This document shows positions 15,546-23,377 of a stretch of 40,260 nt of DNA, in pieces. The DNA comes from a virus, in IMG/VR virus record IMGVR_UViG_3300021961_000225, positions 1 through 40,260 of that record; one strand, written 5' to 3'. Both the position numbers and the translations under genes were made by a program. Numbering within the stretch: the first letter of the stretch is position 1; each line of letters starts with the position of its first letter. The notes beneath the pieces are model-generated. The model saw nothing but the letters and a program-made list of their open reading frames with translations. It was not told the origin of the DNA and ran no database searches.

Positions 15546-16202
15546 ATGGCATATTTAAACAACTCGGTAGTCACAGTTGACGCTATCTTAACAAAGAAGG
15601 GTAGAGAACTTCTAGCAAGAGGTGACGGTTCCTTCCGCATCACTCAATTTGCTCTTGCTGACGACGAAATTGATTACACCCTTTACAATACTACACATCC
15701 ATCTGGATCTTCTTACTACGGTGAGGCAATTGAAAATATGCCGCTACTGGAAGCCTTCCCTGACGAGACCCAGATTATGAAGTATAAGCTTGTGACTCTT
15801 CCTAGAGGTACTGCAAGATTACCTATTTTAGATTTAGGTTATTCTGCTATTACTCTTAAGCAAGGTGCTTCTCTAGCAATCACCCCTCAAACTCTTAACT
15901 ACTTAGGAGCTAATCAAACATTTGAAACCAGCGGTTATACAGCGACAATTGCTGATGCTAGAGTATTATCTACATTCAACGGCGTAGGTGTCAACACAGA
16001 TGAAGCAGTTAGATTGAACTCAACTACTACGCTAGGATCTAATGTATCTAAGACAGTAATTGGAACTTCTATCAACCTTACTGCAACTGCTACAAATACT
16101 TTATTTGGAACCAGCACCCAACTACAGACTACGATCACAGTAATTGGTAGAGACTCTGGAGCTAGGTTAACTATTCCAGTAACTATCACTAAAATAAACT
16201 AA
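15546..16202 (+). CDS. Virion structural protein, conserved N-terminal domain
   Basis: A 218-residue protein. The first 95 residues (VVTVDAILTKKGRELLARGD, then SFRITQFALADDEIDYTLYN and AIENMPLLEAFPDETQIMKY) look like a strongly conserved domain that I have the impression of seeing in marine T4-like phages. Its function there is unknown to me. The remainder is a Thr-rich beta domain that may be variable. It is first after a late promoter and precedes two paralogous appendage proteins. Confidence 0.65.
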   Translation: MAYLNNSVVTVDAILTKKGRELLARGDGSFRITQFALADDEIDYTLYNTTHPSGSSYYGEAIENMPLLEAFPDETQIMKYKLVTLPRGTARLPILDLGYSAITLKQGASLAITPQTLNYLGANQTFETSGYTATIADARVLSTFNGVGVNTDEAVRLNSTTTLGSNVSKTVIGTSINLTATATNTLFGTSTQLQTTITVIGRDSGARLTIPVTITKIN

Positions 16203-16208
16203 TAAGAT

Positions 16209-17219
16209 ATGTCATTTAAGAGATTTGAAGCTGATGATCTAGTAGTAAGCGCTGAACCAGTATCAGCTCCGGTATGGAGCACTGGCACTCCAATACTTAC
16301 TTCTTTTATAACATCGTCTACCCAACCTGGAACTACCTCGGGAAATTATTATCTTGACGTATATCAAACTAGCTCAATATTAGACGGTGCTGCAGTTCAA
16401 TTTGCTATTGCGTACGCAGATGCTGTTGGATCAGGCTCTAACCCATACAATAGTGCTGTACAAGGTAAGAGTTATTCTACTACAATTTACGGACAGTATA
16501 GATCGTTAATACTAGGAGATGAAGAATCTAGCTTTACTTTTGGTGGATACACTTCTGAATTCTTTCACGCAATTACTATCGATAGAGACAGATTTAAAGA
16601 ATCATTACTCCCGGGTAGTTTTAACTTAACACTTACTAACGGATCAGACACTGTACATTTAACAGATAATAGTAATTACTCTACTACATTAACATTTAGC
16701 GACGCTGGTAGAATATACCAAGTAGTAAGTGGTTCAAACGGTACACCTTACAGCGGAACAGGGTACACCGCAAACTCCGGATCATACGGTTACTTCCTTC
16801 CAGACATTGGAGTAATACTTCTAAACGGCGCAGCTCTCAGCGGCTCAGCAGCAGGCGGCGGTATTAGTTTAAATACTGAAAGAGGTTCTACAACTCCTAC
16901 TCCAACAAATATGGCAAGCCTATATAATGCTATTGTGGACGGAGGTTCTTTCCAGTTAAATTATAAAGAAACCATTTCTTCACAGTTTGTATTTACAAGA
17001 GTGCGCAACAGCGAATTTAACTATTCTACTAATCCATCCTATATCACCGGTTCAGGTGATTTAAGAATTGGAGAGATGGTTGATGCTCCTCAAACATACA
17101 TTACAACTGTAGGTATGTACAACGACAATAACGATCTTCTAGCTGTAGCAAAATTATCTAGACCCCTATTAAAAGACTTCACTAAAGAAGCCCTTATTAG
17201 AATCAAGCTAGACTTCTAA
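16209..17219 (+). CDS. Appendage/tail structural protein, paralogue 1
   Basis: A 336-residue beta-rich, Gly/Ser/Thr-rich protein. The N-terminus SFKRFEADDLVVSAEPVSAP is proline/aspartate-rich. The C-terminal 70 residues (FNYSTNPSYITGSG ... YITTVGMYNDNNDLLAVAKL) match the C-terminus of the next protein. That shared domain is probably the docking or trimerising end. No enzymatic motif. It sits seven bases after the preceding structural gene. Confidence 0.65.
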   Translation: MSFKRFEADDLVVSAEPVSAPVWSTGTPILTSFITSSTQPGTTSGNYYLDVYQTSSILDGAAVQFAIAYADAVGSGSNPYNSAVQGKSYSTTIYGQYRSLILGDEESSFTFGGYTSEFFHAITIDRDRFKESLLPGSFNLTLTNGSDTVHLTDNSNYSTTLTFSDAGRIYQVVSGSNGTPYSGTGYTANSGSYGYFLPDIGVILLNGAALSGSAAGGGISLNTERGSTTPTPTNMASLYNAIVDGGSFQLNYKETISSQFVFTRVRNSEFNYSTNPSYITGSGDLRIGEMVDAPQTYITTVGMYNDNNDLLAVAKLSRPLLKDFTKEALIRIKLDF

Positions 17220-17222
17220 TGA

Positions 17223-18104
17223 ATGAGTGCGTTTATAAAATTAAACAAACAGGATGCATACATAACATCCTATACTGCGCATAAGACCTGGGTCGTCGTC
17301 AAAGACGATCTAGCGAACTATGGAGTAAACGTATATACTGCACTATCAAGCTCAGGAGATATATATGTAGAGCAAACAACAAGCACTACCGATAATCAAC
17401 TGCAGGAGCTAGTATATAAAAACCTTCACCACCTATACTACACAAGGTTTAACTCCGGAAGTGCAATAAGTAGTTCGTACTATAATTACGATCAAACTAC
17501 TCTTCATGAAAGTGCTTCAAGGCAGCTATACACTACTGCAGCTTTAGTTTCTATACCTAAAGAAGTTTACGGACACGCTATTAAACCTGGCAGCTTTAGT
17601 ATGGCAGCCGGTACTGAATCCTCTAAGTACGTATCCTCTAGCTACGTCTCAGGAGGGTATATTATAGAAAATGACAGTGATGGATTTAGAATATATGACG
17701 ACGGAGAAGGTATACTAAGAGACGCAGATAAAAATCATATGAAAGTTGGGGATATTATATACACCCACGGGCATGCTATTATTACAGATGAGACAACTGT
17801 AGCTGAGCTAGATTTTCAAGCTGAGTATACAGTAGGCTGGCAATCCTCCCATACTCTTTACACTCACCACTACCGTTGTAAAATAAATGAAAGTCAACTT
17901 AACTACTCGCAGAACCCATCTATTAAATCAGGGAGTAACGGGTACGTGTACGACTTTGCAACCGGTAGCTACTTCCAACCTTATATTACAACTGTAGGGT
18001 TATACAACGACGCAAATGAGCTAATAGCTATAGGAAAGCTAGCACAACCAGTACCTAAGTCTAGGTATACAGATATGACCTTCGTAGTAAATTTTGATAT
18101 TTAA
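17223..18104 (+). CDS. Appendage/tail structural protein, paralogue 2
   Basis: A 293-residue protein whose end (LNYSQNPSIKSGSNGY ... YITTVGLYNDANELIAIGKL) aligns by eye with the end of the upstream protein, while the N-terminal two-thirds differ. This suggests duplication followed by divergence of the exposed part. The middle is rich in Tyr, Ser and His. It starts four bases after its paralogue's stop and precedes the tail-fibre gene. Confidence 0.65.
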   Translation: MSAFIKLNKQDAYITSYTAHKTWVVVKDDLANYGVNVYTALSSSGDIYVEQTTSTTDNQLQELVYKNLHHLYYTRFNSGSAISSSYYNYDQTTLHESASRQLYTTAALVSIPKEVYGHAIKPGSFSMAAGTESSKYVSSSYVSGGYIIENDSDGFRIYDDGEGILRDADKNHMKVGDIIYTHGHAIITDETTVAELDFQAEYTVGWQSSHTLYTHHYRCKINESQLNYSQNPSIKSGSNGYVYDFATGSYFQPYITTVGLYNDANELIAIGKLAQPVPKSRYTDMTFVVNFDI

Positions 18105-18116
18105 TATAAAAGAGTA

Positions 18117-20033
18117 ATGGCAATCACGTTAAGATATACGGCAACAGATACCGGAGGTAGCGCAGACGAGCTCACCTACCAGGAAATGAATGACAACTTT
18201 AAGAGCTTCTACCACTCTAGCTCTTTTGCCAGTAATACTCTCGTACTCTACACCACCGGAAGTGTAAGTCATTCTATCGATTTATCTAGCTTGCTAGATG
18301 ACACAAATACAAACATAGGTAATACAAGTCTCACCCTAACTGGTAACAGAACTTTAGGTTTAGCTACCTATGATTTAACTTTTGATGCTCTTCAAGGCAA
18401 TAACATTAATTTTGCAATAGAAAACGCAGGAGTTTTAGATATAAATCTTGTTGATGATAGTTTAATGAAAGTAAGAGGTTTACTATCTCCTGCATCAAGT
18501 GGCAGTTACTATATAGGATATAATACTTCAACAGGACTATTAACCTACCATGCCACTAGCTCTATTACTAGTCAAGTTACTAGTAGTAACATTTACAATA
18601 CCGACGGTACTCTTACTGCTGCAAGAACAGTAACTGCTAACAGTAATGATTTATCTTTTAGCTTTGGTGACGCAGATTACACTATCACTACTGGTGGCGA
18701 ATTCGGCGGCGGTTTCTACCTGCAAGATATCTACGAAGCTTCTGGATCACACTTTCTAGGTATGATTGGATCTAGAGTAGTAAAATTTACTACCAGTTCC
18801 TTTGTAGGTGGAGGCGGAACTCCTGGAGGTTCAAATACTCAAGTACAGTTTAACGATGGAGGATCTTTTGGAGGCGATACAGGCTTAACCTATAATAAGA
18901 CCAACAACACACTTACGATTATCTCTGCCGGTTCTGGTAGCGACGCTACTACGACATACCCGGCTTTAATACTCTCCTCTTCTGATACCGCTCCTGCAGA
19001 TGGAGATGTATTAGGTCTATTAGCAGCTAGCAATGCTGCCTATGGAGGTACAAACTACAATGCTGCAATTGCTTTTAAAGCAGACGGGAATTGGGGCGGT
19101 GGTGGATATCATTCAAAAATTGAATTCCAGACCGTACAGAATACTATTGAATCTACTAAAATGGCAATTCACCGTGATGGTGAAATTAAACTTAACAGAT
19201 ACGGCTCAGGATCATTTACAGGAACAGACGCCTACTATTTAGCAGTATCAGCTTCTGGTGAAGTTATTGAGACAACTTCTCCGATAAATCTAAGCAGACC
19301 AACCTCAGTAGATCAAGCAGTTGATTTTGATGAGATTTTAGATTCTGATCAGGAAACATGGGGATACGTTTCGGGATTTGGCACGCCTACCTCCACAAAT
19401 TTCACCGCCAATAGTGCAACTGTTTCTTCAATTACCGCTTTAAAGATACACCACACCAGTGGTCAAACCGGAGACTTAACTGCTGCTTTTGATACAATCT
19501 CTTCTGGTGGTACTATTCAACTTGGTGACGATAATACGCCCTCTAACACAGCAAGTGCTACTGTTAGACAGGTTGTAGATAACGGAACTTACCATACTAT
19601 CTACGTATCTAACTGGAGTATCCTTGGACTAACATCTCTAACATCTGTTAATGCTCGAATTGGATTTAGCACCGATAAGCAAGTAGAACTTAGTGATAAA
19701 GCATATAACAGGATTACTTTAAAGAATAGTGTAGGTGCTCAAAAGACTGTAAGGTTTAAAGCGCCATCAACTGCCTCTACTGGAGACTACATTTTAGTTG
19801 AAGTAACAGCAGAAGGTACAAACGCTAACAATATGTTACTAGAGTACGTATACTATACAACAGGTACGACAACAACCTTTACAGAAAGTAGCAATGCAAT
19901 TTACTACCATAATAACGCAGCTACATTAACACAGTTAAATATTAACAGCACCTATCAACAAGCAATTATCGAATTTAGAGTAACTCCTAGCGGTAATTTA
20001 GCATTAATGGGAGCAGATAAAGTATTAAGGTAA
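18117..20033 (+). CDS. Tail-fibre-like protein
   Basis: A 638-residue protein. The start ITLRYTATDTGGSADELTYQ is followed by long Ser/Thr/Asn/Gly-rich strands and segments typical of tail fibres: GGSNTQVQFNDGGSFGGDTG and LTYNKTNNTLTI (about residues 238-270), then KMAIHRDGEIKLNRYGSG. The C-terminal 250 residues form a separate beta-rich domain (ARIGFSTDKQVELSDKAYNR ...) that may contact the host or neighbouring structures. No chaperone domain was recognised. Receptor binding is inferred from composition and position. Confidence 0.7.
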   Translation: MAITLRYTATDTGGSADELTYQEMNDNFKSFYHSSSFASNTLVLYTTGSVSHSIDLSSLLDDTNTNIGNTSLTLTGNRTLGLATYDLTFDALQGNNINFAIENAGVLDINLVDDSLMKVRGLLSPASSGSYYIGYNTSTGLLTYHATSSITSQVTSSNIYNTDGTLTAARTVTANSNDLSFSFGDADYTITTGGEFGGGFYLQDIYEASGSHFLGMIGSRVVKFTTSSFVGGGGTPGGSNTQVQFNDGGSFGGDTGLTYNKTNNTLTIISAGSGSDATTTYPALILSSSDTAPADGDVLGLLAASNAAYGGTNYNAAIAFKADGNWGGGGYHSKIEFQTVQNTIESTKMAIHRDGEIKLNRYGSGSFTGTDAYYLAVSASGEVIETTSPINLSRPTSVDQAVDFDEILDSDQETWGYVSGFGTPTSTNFTANSATVSSITALKIHHTSGQTGDLTAAFDTISSGGTIQLGDDNTPSNTASATVRQVVDNGTYHTIYVSNWSILGLTSLTSVNARIGFSTDKQVELSDKAYNRITLKNSVGAQKTVRFKAPSTASTGDYILVEVTAEGTNANNMLLEYVYYTTGTTTTFTESSNAIYYHNNAATLTQLNINSTYQQAIIEFRVTPSGNLALMGADKVLR

Positions 20034-20034
20034 G

Positions 20035-20226
20035 ATGACTACAGAGTTAAAATTTTACGTAGCTAAAGACGGGTACTATTTAGATAGTAACGCTACTCCA
20101 GTTGCCATCGGTAAGATAGGCGCAACCCACTTCAACTCAGAAACTTCTGCTGTTGAATTCTTAAACGCAAGTGGTTCAGTAGGAGAGTATACACTACACT
20201 CTTACGTAGAGATCACAGAAGAATAA
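20035..20226 (+). CDS. Small protein after the tail fibre
   Basis: A 63-residue protein with alternating strands (ELKFYVAKDGYYLD, AVEFLNASGSVGEYTLHSYV). It begins two bases after the fibre stop, so it is probably translated with it. No family recognised. A fibre accessory or chaperone is a guess based on position. Confidence 0.6.
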   Translation: MTTELKFYVAKDGYYLDSNATPVAIGKIGATHFNSETSAVEFLNASGSVGEYTLHSYVEITEE

Positions 20227-20230
20227 GGTT

Positions 20231-20698
20231 ATGACAGAACCTACCTGGGAGCATAAGGGGAGGCTTATAACCGAAATCTCAGACATGCCTGAAGGTACGT
20301 TTGGCTTCGTTTATAAGATTACTCATATCCCATCAAACAAAAAATACATCGGTAAAAAGGTGCTCTATAACAATAGAAAGAAACCTTTAACTAAAGCCGA
20401 GATAGCAGAACAGACCGGACCAGGTCGTAAGCCAACTCACAAGATTGTAACCACAGAAAGTGATTGGAAGAAATATTGGGGCTCAAATAGTGAATTTAAA
20501 AAGCTTACTCAGATTCATTCCAAAGATCAATTCTCAAAAGAGATCATAGAATTTGCCCCTAATAAGAAACTCCTAACGTACTACGAATGTAAGTACTTAT
20601 TTTCAATGGGAGTCTTAGAAGACCCTCAAATGTACGCCAACGATAATATCTTAGGAAAGTTCTACACAAAAGACTTTTTAGTTGGAGATAACAAATAA
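20231..20698 (+). CDS. GIY-YIG endonuclease-like protein
   Basis: A 155-residue protein. GFVYKITH (25-32) and KKYIGKK (37-43) are the two conserved strands of the GIY-YIG nuclease core, DWKKYWGSNSEF (79-90) follows, and E119 in YYECKYLF is in the place of the catalytic glutamate. T4 Seg homing endonucleases share this core, but no separate DNA-binding module is obvious. It could be a homing-type or repair endonuclease. It closes the late operon and carries the primase promoter at its 3' end. Confidence 0.75.
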   Translation: MTEPTWEHKGRLITEISDMPEGTFGFVYKITHIPSNKKYIGKKVLYNNRKKPLTKAEIAEQTGPGRKPTHKIVTTESDWKKYWGSNSEFKKLTQIHSKDQFSKEIIEFAPNKKLLTYYECKYLFSMGVLEDPQMYANDNILGKFYTKDFLVGDNK

Positions 20699-20711
20699 AG
20701 TTCGTATATTA
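20682..20711 (+). promoter_or_regulatory. Early/middle-type promoter for the primase gene
   Basis: TTGGAG (20682-20687), 17 bases, TATATT (20705-20710); the core AGTTCGTATATTA (20699-20711) is identical to that at 2533-2545. The primase ATG is 27 bases after TATATT. The -35 part lies inside the upstream gene. Confidence 0.6.
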
Positions 20712-20736
20712 GAGAGTTAACTAGTTATACTTCTAT

Positions 20737-21663
20737 ATGGAGAATACTCTACTGCTGAATGCAATAGAAGGCGTTTTAGGTAAATCTCACAAACGAGCAA
20801 GAGACAATTATGCGTTTCATTGCCCGTTCTGTAATCACCGTAAACCTAAGCTTGAGATCAAGATGGTACCTGATGAGAAGGGTAACAATCCTTGGGAGTG
20901 TTGGGTTTGTAATACCCGTGGACGTACTGTAAAGTCTCTTCTCCGTCAAATGAAACTTGGCAAGGAAGAGGCTATTGAAGTATTAAAGTACGTTAAGAAA
21001 GGTGAGAAGATTACCTACCACGATCTAGAAGTAGTAGAGCTTCCTAAAGAATTCCAACCACTAGCATTAGCATCAACAACCTCAGTAATTGCAAATAAGA
21101 TTCGTAATTACCTGTATAAGAGAGGTATGACTGAGAATGACTTTATAAAATATAATATCGGTTACTGCCTTACAGGAGAGTATGCCGGTCGTATTATTAT
21201 TCCATCTTACGATGAGAATAGCCGCTTAAACTTCTTTGTAGGTAGAACATTCGAAAATGCTTTTATGAAGTATAAGAATCCTTCTGCCTCTAAAGACGTT
21301 ATAGTATTTGAAAATATGATTAACTGGGATCAGCCCGTTGTTCTAGTCGAAGGAGTCTTCGATGCAATGGCTGTTAAGCGTAATGCCGTTCCAATCTTAG
21401 GTAAGACATTATCCAAGAGCTTATTGCAGAAATTAGTTTCTAACAAGGTTGAAGACATTTATATAGCGTTAGATAGGGATGCATTAAAAAGTGCGCTACG
21501 GTACTGTGAGCAATTCCTCTCTATGGGTAAAAGAGTGTTTCTAATCGATATGTTAGACAAGGATCCCTCAGAGATGGGTTTTTCTAGTTTCACTCATCAC
21601 GTACAACAGGCACAGGAGGTAACCTTCAGCGACTTACTGCGCCATAAACTACAACTAGCATGA
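20737..21663 (+). CDS. 61: DNA primase, gp61-like
   Basis: A 308-residue primase. The N-terminal zinc-binding module has C29-x2-C32 and C55-x2-C58 (HCPFCNH, CWVCNTRG). The TOPRIM catalytic domain shows E205 in VLVEGVFDAMAV and D246/D248 in YIALDRDA. It would make RNA primers for lagging-strand synthesis with the phage helicase. Length is close to T4 gp61 (342). It has its own promoter rather than a late one, as expected for a replication gene, and overlaps the next gene by four bases. Confidence 0.85.
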   Translation: MENTLLLNAIEGVLGKSHKRARDNYAFHCPFCNHRKPKLEIKMVPDEKGNNPWECWVCNTRGRTVKSLLRQMKLGKEEAIEVLKYVKKGEKITYHDLEVVELPKEFQPLALASTTSVIANKIRNYLYKRGMTENDFIKYNIGYCLTGEYAGRIIIPSYDENSRLNFFVGRTFENAFMKYKNPSASKDVIVFENMINWDQPVVLVEGVFDAMAVKRNAVPILGKTLSKSLLQKLVSNKVEDIYIALDRDALKSALRYCEQFLSMGKRVFLIDMLDKDPSEMGFSSFTHHVQQAQEVTFSDLLRHKLQLA

Positions 21664-22442
21664 TTTACAAAGGTGCAAACGTTCTCTATGAACATAAGAG
21701 AAAAAACTTAATGTTCGATGGAGAGCTTGAACAGATTACATTCCTAGATCGTAGAGTTTACAAGAAAGAAGAAGGAGTATATTACCCTTCAGTAACGACC
21801 GTCTTACAGTACATGCCAAAGAATAAGTTCTTTGATAACTGGTTAAAAGACGTAGGACACAACGCTGATCTTATTATGAGAAAGGCAGCTGAAGAAGGAA
21901 CAGCAGTACACAATGCTGTCGAAGCTCTTATCAAAGGAGAAGAGATTACCTGGATGGATGACTTCGGTAATGCTAAATACAATCTTACTGTCTGGCAGAT
22001 GATCTTAAAAGCTGCTGAGTTCTTCAAACTACACAACCCAGAAGTCATCGCTGCAGAAGAATTTACATTCTCAGATCAGCATGAGTATGCAGGTACTGCT
22101 GACTTGATTGTTAAGATGGATGGAGAGATCTGGCTACTTGATGTTAAGACCTCTAACAATCTACACCGTTCTTACGACCTGCAGTTAGCAGCTTATGCTA
22201 AGGCCTGGGAAGAGATGTTTGGTCAAAAAATTGATAGAACCGGTATCTTATGGTTAAAGTCTAGTAAAAGAAGCGCTTCCAAGAAGGAAGGAGTATACCA
22301 AGGTAATGGATGGGAAATTAAAGTCATTGATAAGATTGACGAAAACTTCGAGCTATTTAAAACGATCTACAGTTTATTCAGACTAGATAACCCAACTATA
22401 GAACCTATTTATAATCATTACCCAACTAAGATCAAGCTATGA
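21660..22442 (+). CDS. PD-(D/E)XK nuclease, RecB/Cas4-like
   Basis: A 260-residue nuclease. Motifs in order: H84 in GTAVHNAVEAL, E133/E134 preceding the core, D148 in YAGTADLIV, D161-x-K163 in LLDVKTSNN, and Q175/Y179 in DLQLAAYAKAW. This is the complete RecB/Cas4-type exonuclease signature, and the metal-binding residues are intact. No four-cysteine iron-sulphur cluster motif was seen, unlike Cas4. It likely processes DNA ends in replication or recombination. It overlaps both neighbours by four bases. Confidence 0.85.
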   Translation: MIYKGANVLYEHKRKNLMFDGELEQITFLDRRVYKKEEGVYYPSVTTVLQYMPKNKFFDNWLKDVGHNADLIMRKAAEEGTAVHNAVEALIKGEEITWMDDFGNAKYNLTVWQMILKAAEFFKLHNPEVIAAEEFTFSDQHEYAGTADLIVKMDGEIWLLDVKTSNNLHRSYDLQLAAYAKAWEEMFGQKIDRTGILWLKSSKRSASKKEGVYQGNGWEIKVIDKIDENFELFKTIYSLFRLDNPTIEPIYNHYPTKIKL

Positions 22443-23377
22443 AGTTAATGGAGGCTCTTTTATCTGAAGCAAAGGCACGTCCTAAAGCGTTAATCATGGC
22501 CGGCGGTGCCGGTACTGGTAAGACACATATGGTTAATACTTTGAAAAAAGCTGCTGCTCTACCTGAAGATATCACGATCTTCAACCCAGACCAGTACGTC
22601 GAAGATAAGAAGAGTCCTGCATTTAATAACCTATCGATGGCTTCAGCTATGACTGATAAAGCCGCTTCTGAGCACGCTTATGATGGAGAGCCATTCGTAT
22701 GGGATACCACGGCCAACAACCCAGATAAGACAGTTAACGACATTAGAGCAAAAGGATACGATGTGATGATGATTATGATGATCACTCACCCTGCTATCTC
22801 TCTTCTTAAGAATTTTGAAAGAGAGCGTAACATTCCTAAGATTGCTGTATTTGAAACTTGGATGAGAAGCTTTGACCTTATTGGGTATTATTCCAAGCTT
22901 TTAAAAGATAACTTTGTTATCGTACCAAATATGATGGGTGGCTCTTACGATGCTGAGGTTCGTAAGTTTAATCATGCTGCTAAGAGAGGTGGTGAAGGTA
23001 TTTTAGAGTATATTGATTCTCTAGGAGAACTGAAATCATCGTTTAGAAAGCCGTTTGAGATCGAAGATGAAGCTGCTCTAGCTGCTTATGAGGAGTTAGT
23101 AAAACCTCTTAGGTTAGATTCTAGCGACGAAGATATGACTAAGAATCTTAAGAAGCACTTCATGGCTACTTGGGACAAGAAAGGCGAAGGTCCTACGTTT
23201 GACTCAATGAAAAAGAAGGTTGCTGCTATCGAACGTAACAGAGACAGTGCTGAAAAGAAATACAAAGATATCCTCAATAGAGTTGCAAAAGTTGTTAATA
23301 GCGACCAGTACGACATGGTGACTAAAGGTACTACTGATGCTCATGTAATCTCTAAGACTAAAAAGTTCTTTGCATGA
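22439..23377 (+). CDS. P-loop kinase (zeta-toxin-like) with N-terminal capsid-targeting-like tag
   Basis: A 312-residue protein beginning MKLMEALLSEAKARP, like the T4 internal-protein signal MKTYQEFIAEA, with LSE followed by A at residues 8-11. A Walker A motif follows directly (AGGAGTGKTH, 21-30), then NPDQYVED and VWDTTANN, and a Lys/Glu-rich C-terminal helical region. The arrangement resembles zeta-toxin/polynucleotide-kinase-type phosphotransferases; the substrate is unknown. It overlaps both neighbours by ATGA junctions. Virion packaging is inference from the tag. Confidence 0.7.
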   Translation: MKLMEALLSEAKARPKALIMAGGAGTGKTHMVNTLKKAAALPEDITIFNPDQYVEDKKSPAFNNLSMASAMTDKAASEHAYDGEPFVWDTTANNPDKTVNDIRAKGYDVMMIMMITHPAISLLKNFERERNIPKIAVFETWMRSFDLIGYYSKLLKDNFVIVPNMMGGSYDAEVRKFNHAAKRGGEGILEYIDSLGELKSSFRKPFEIEDEAALAAYEELVKPLRLDSSDEDMTKNLKKHFMATWDKKGEGPTFDSMKKKVAAIERNRDSAEKKYKDILNRVAKVVNSDQYDMVTKGTTDAHVISKTKKFFA

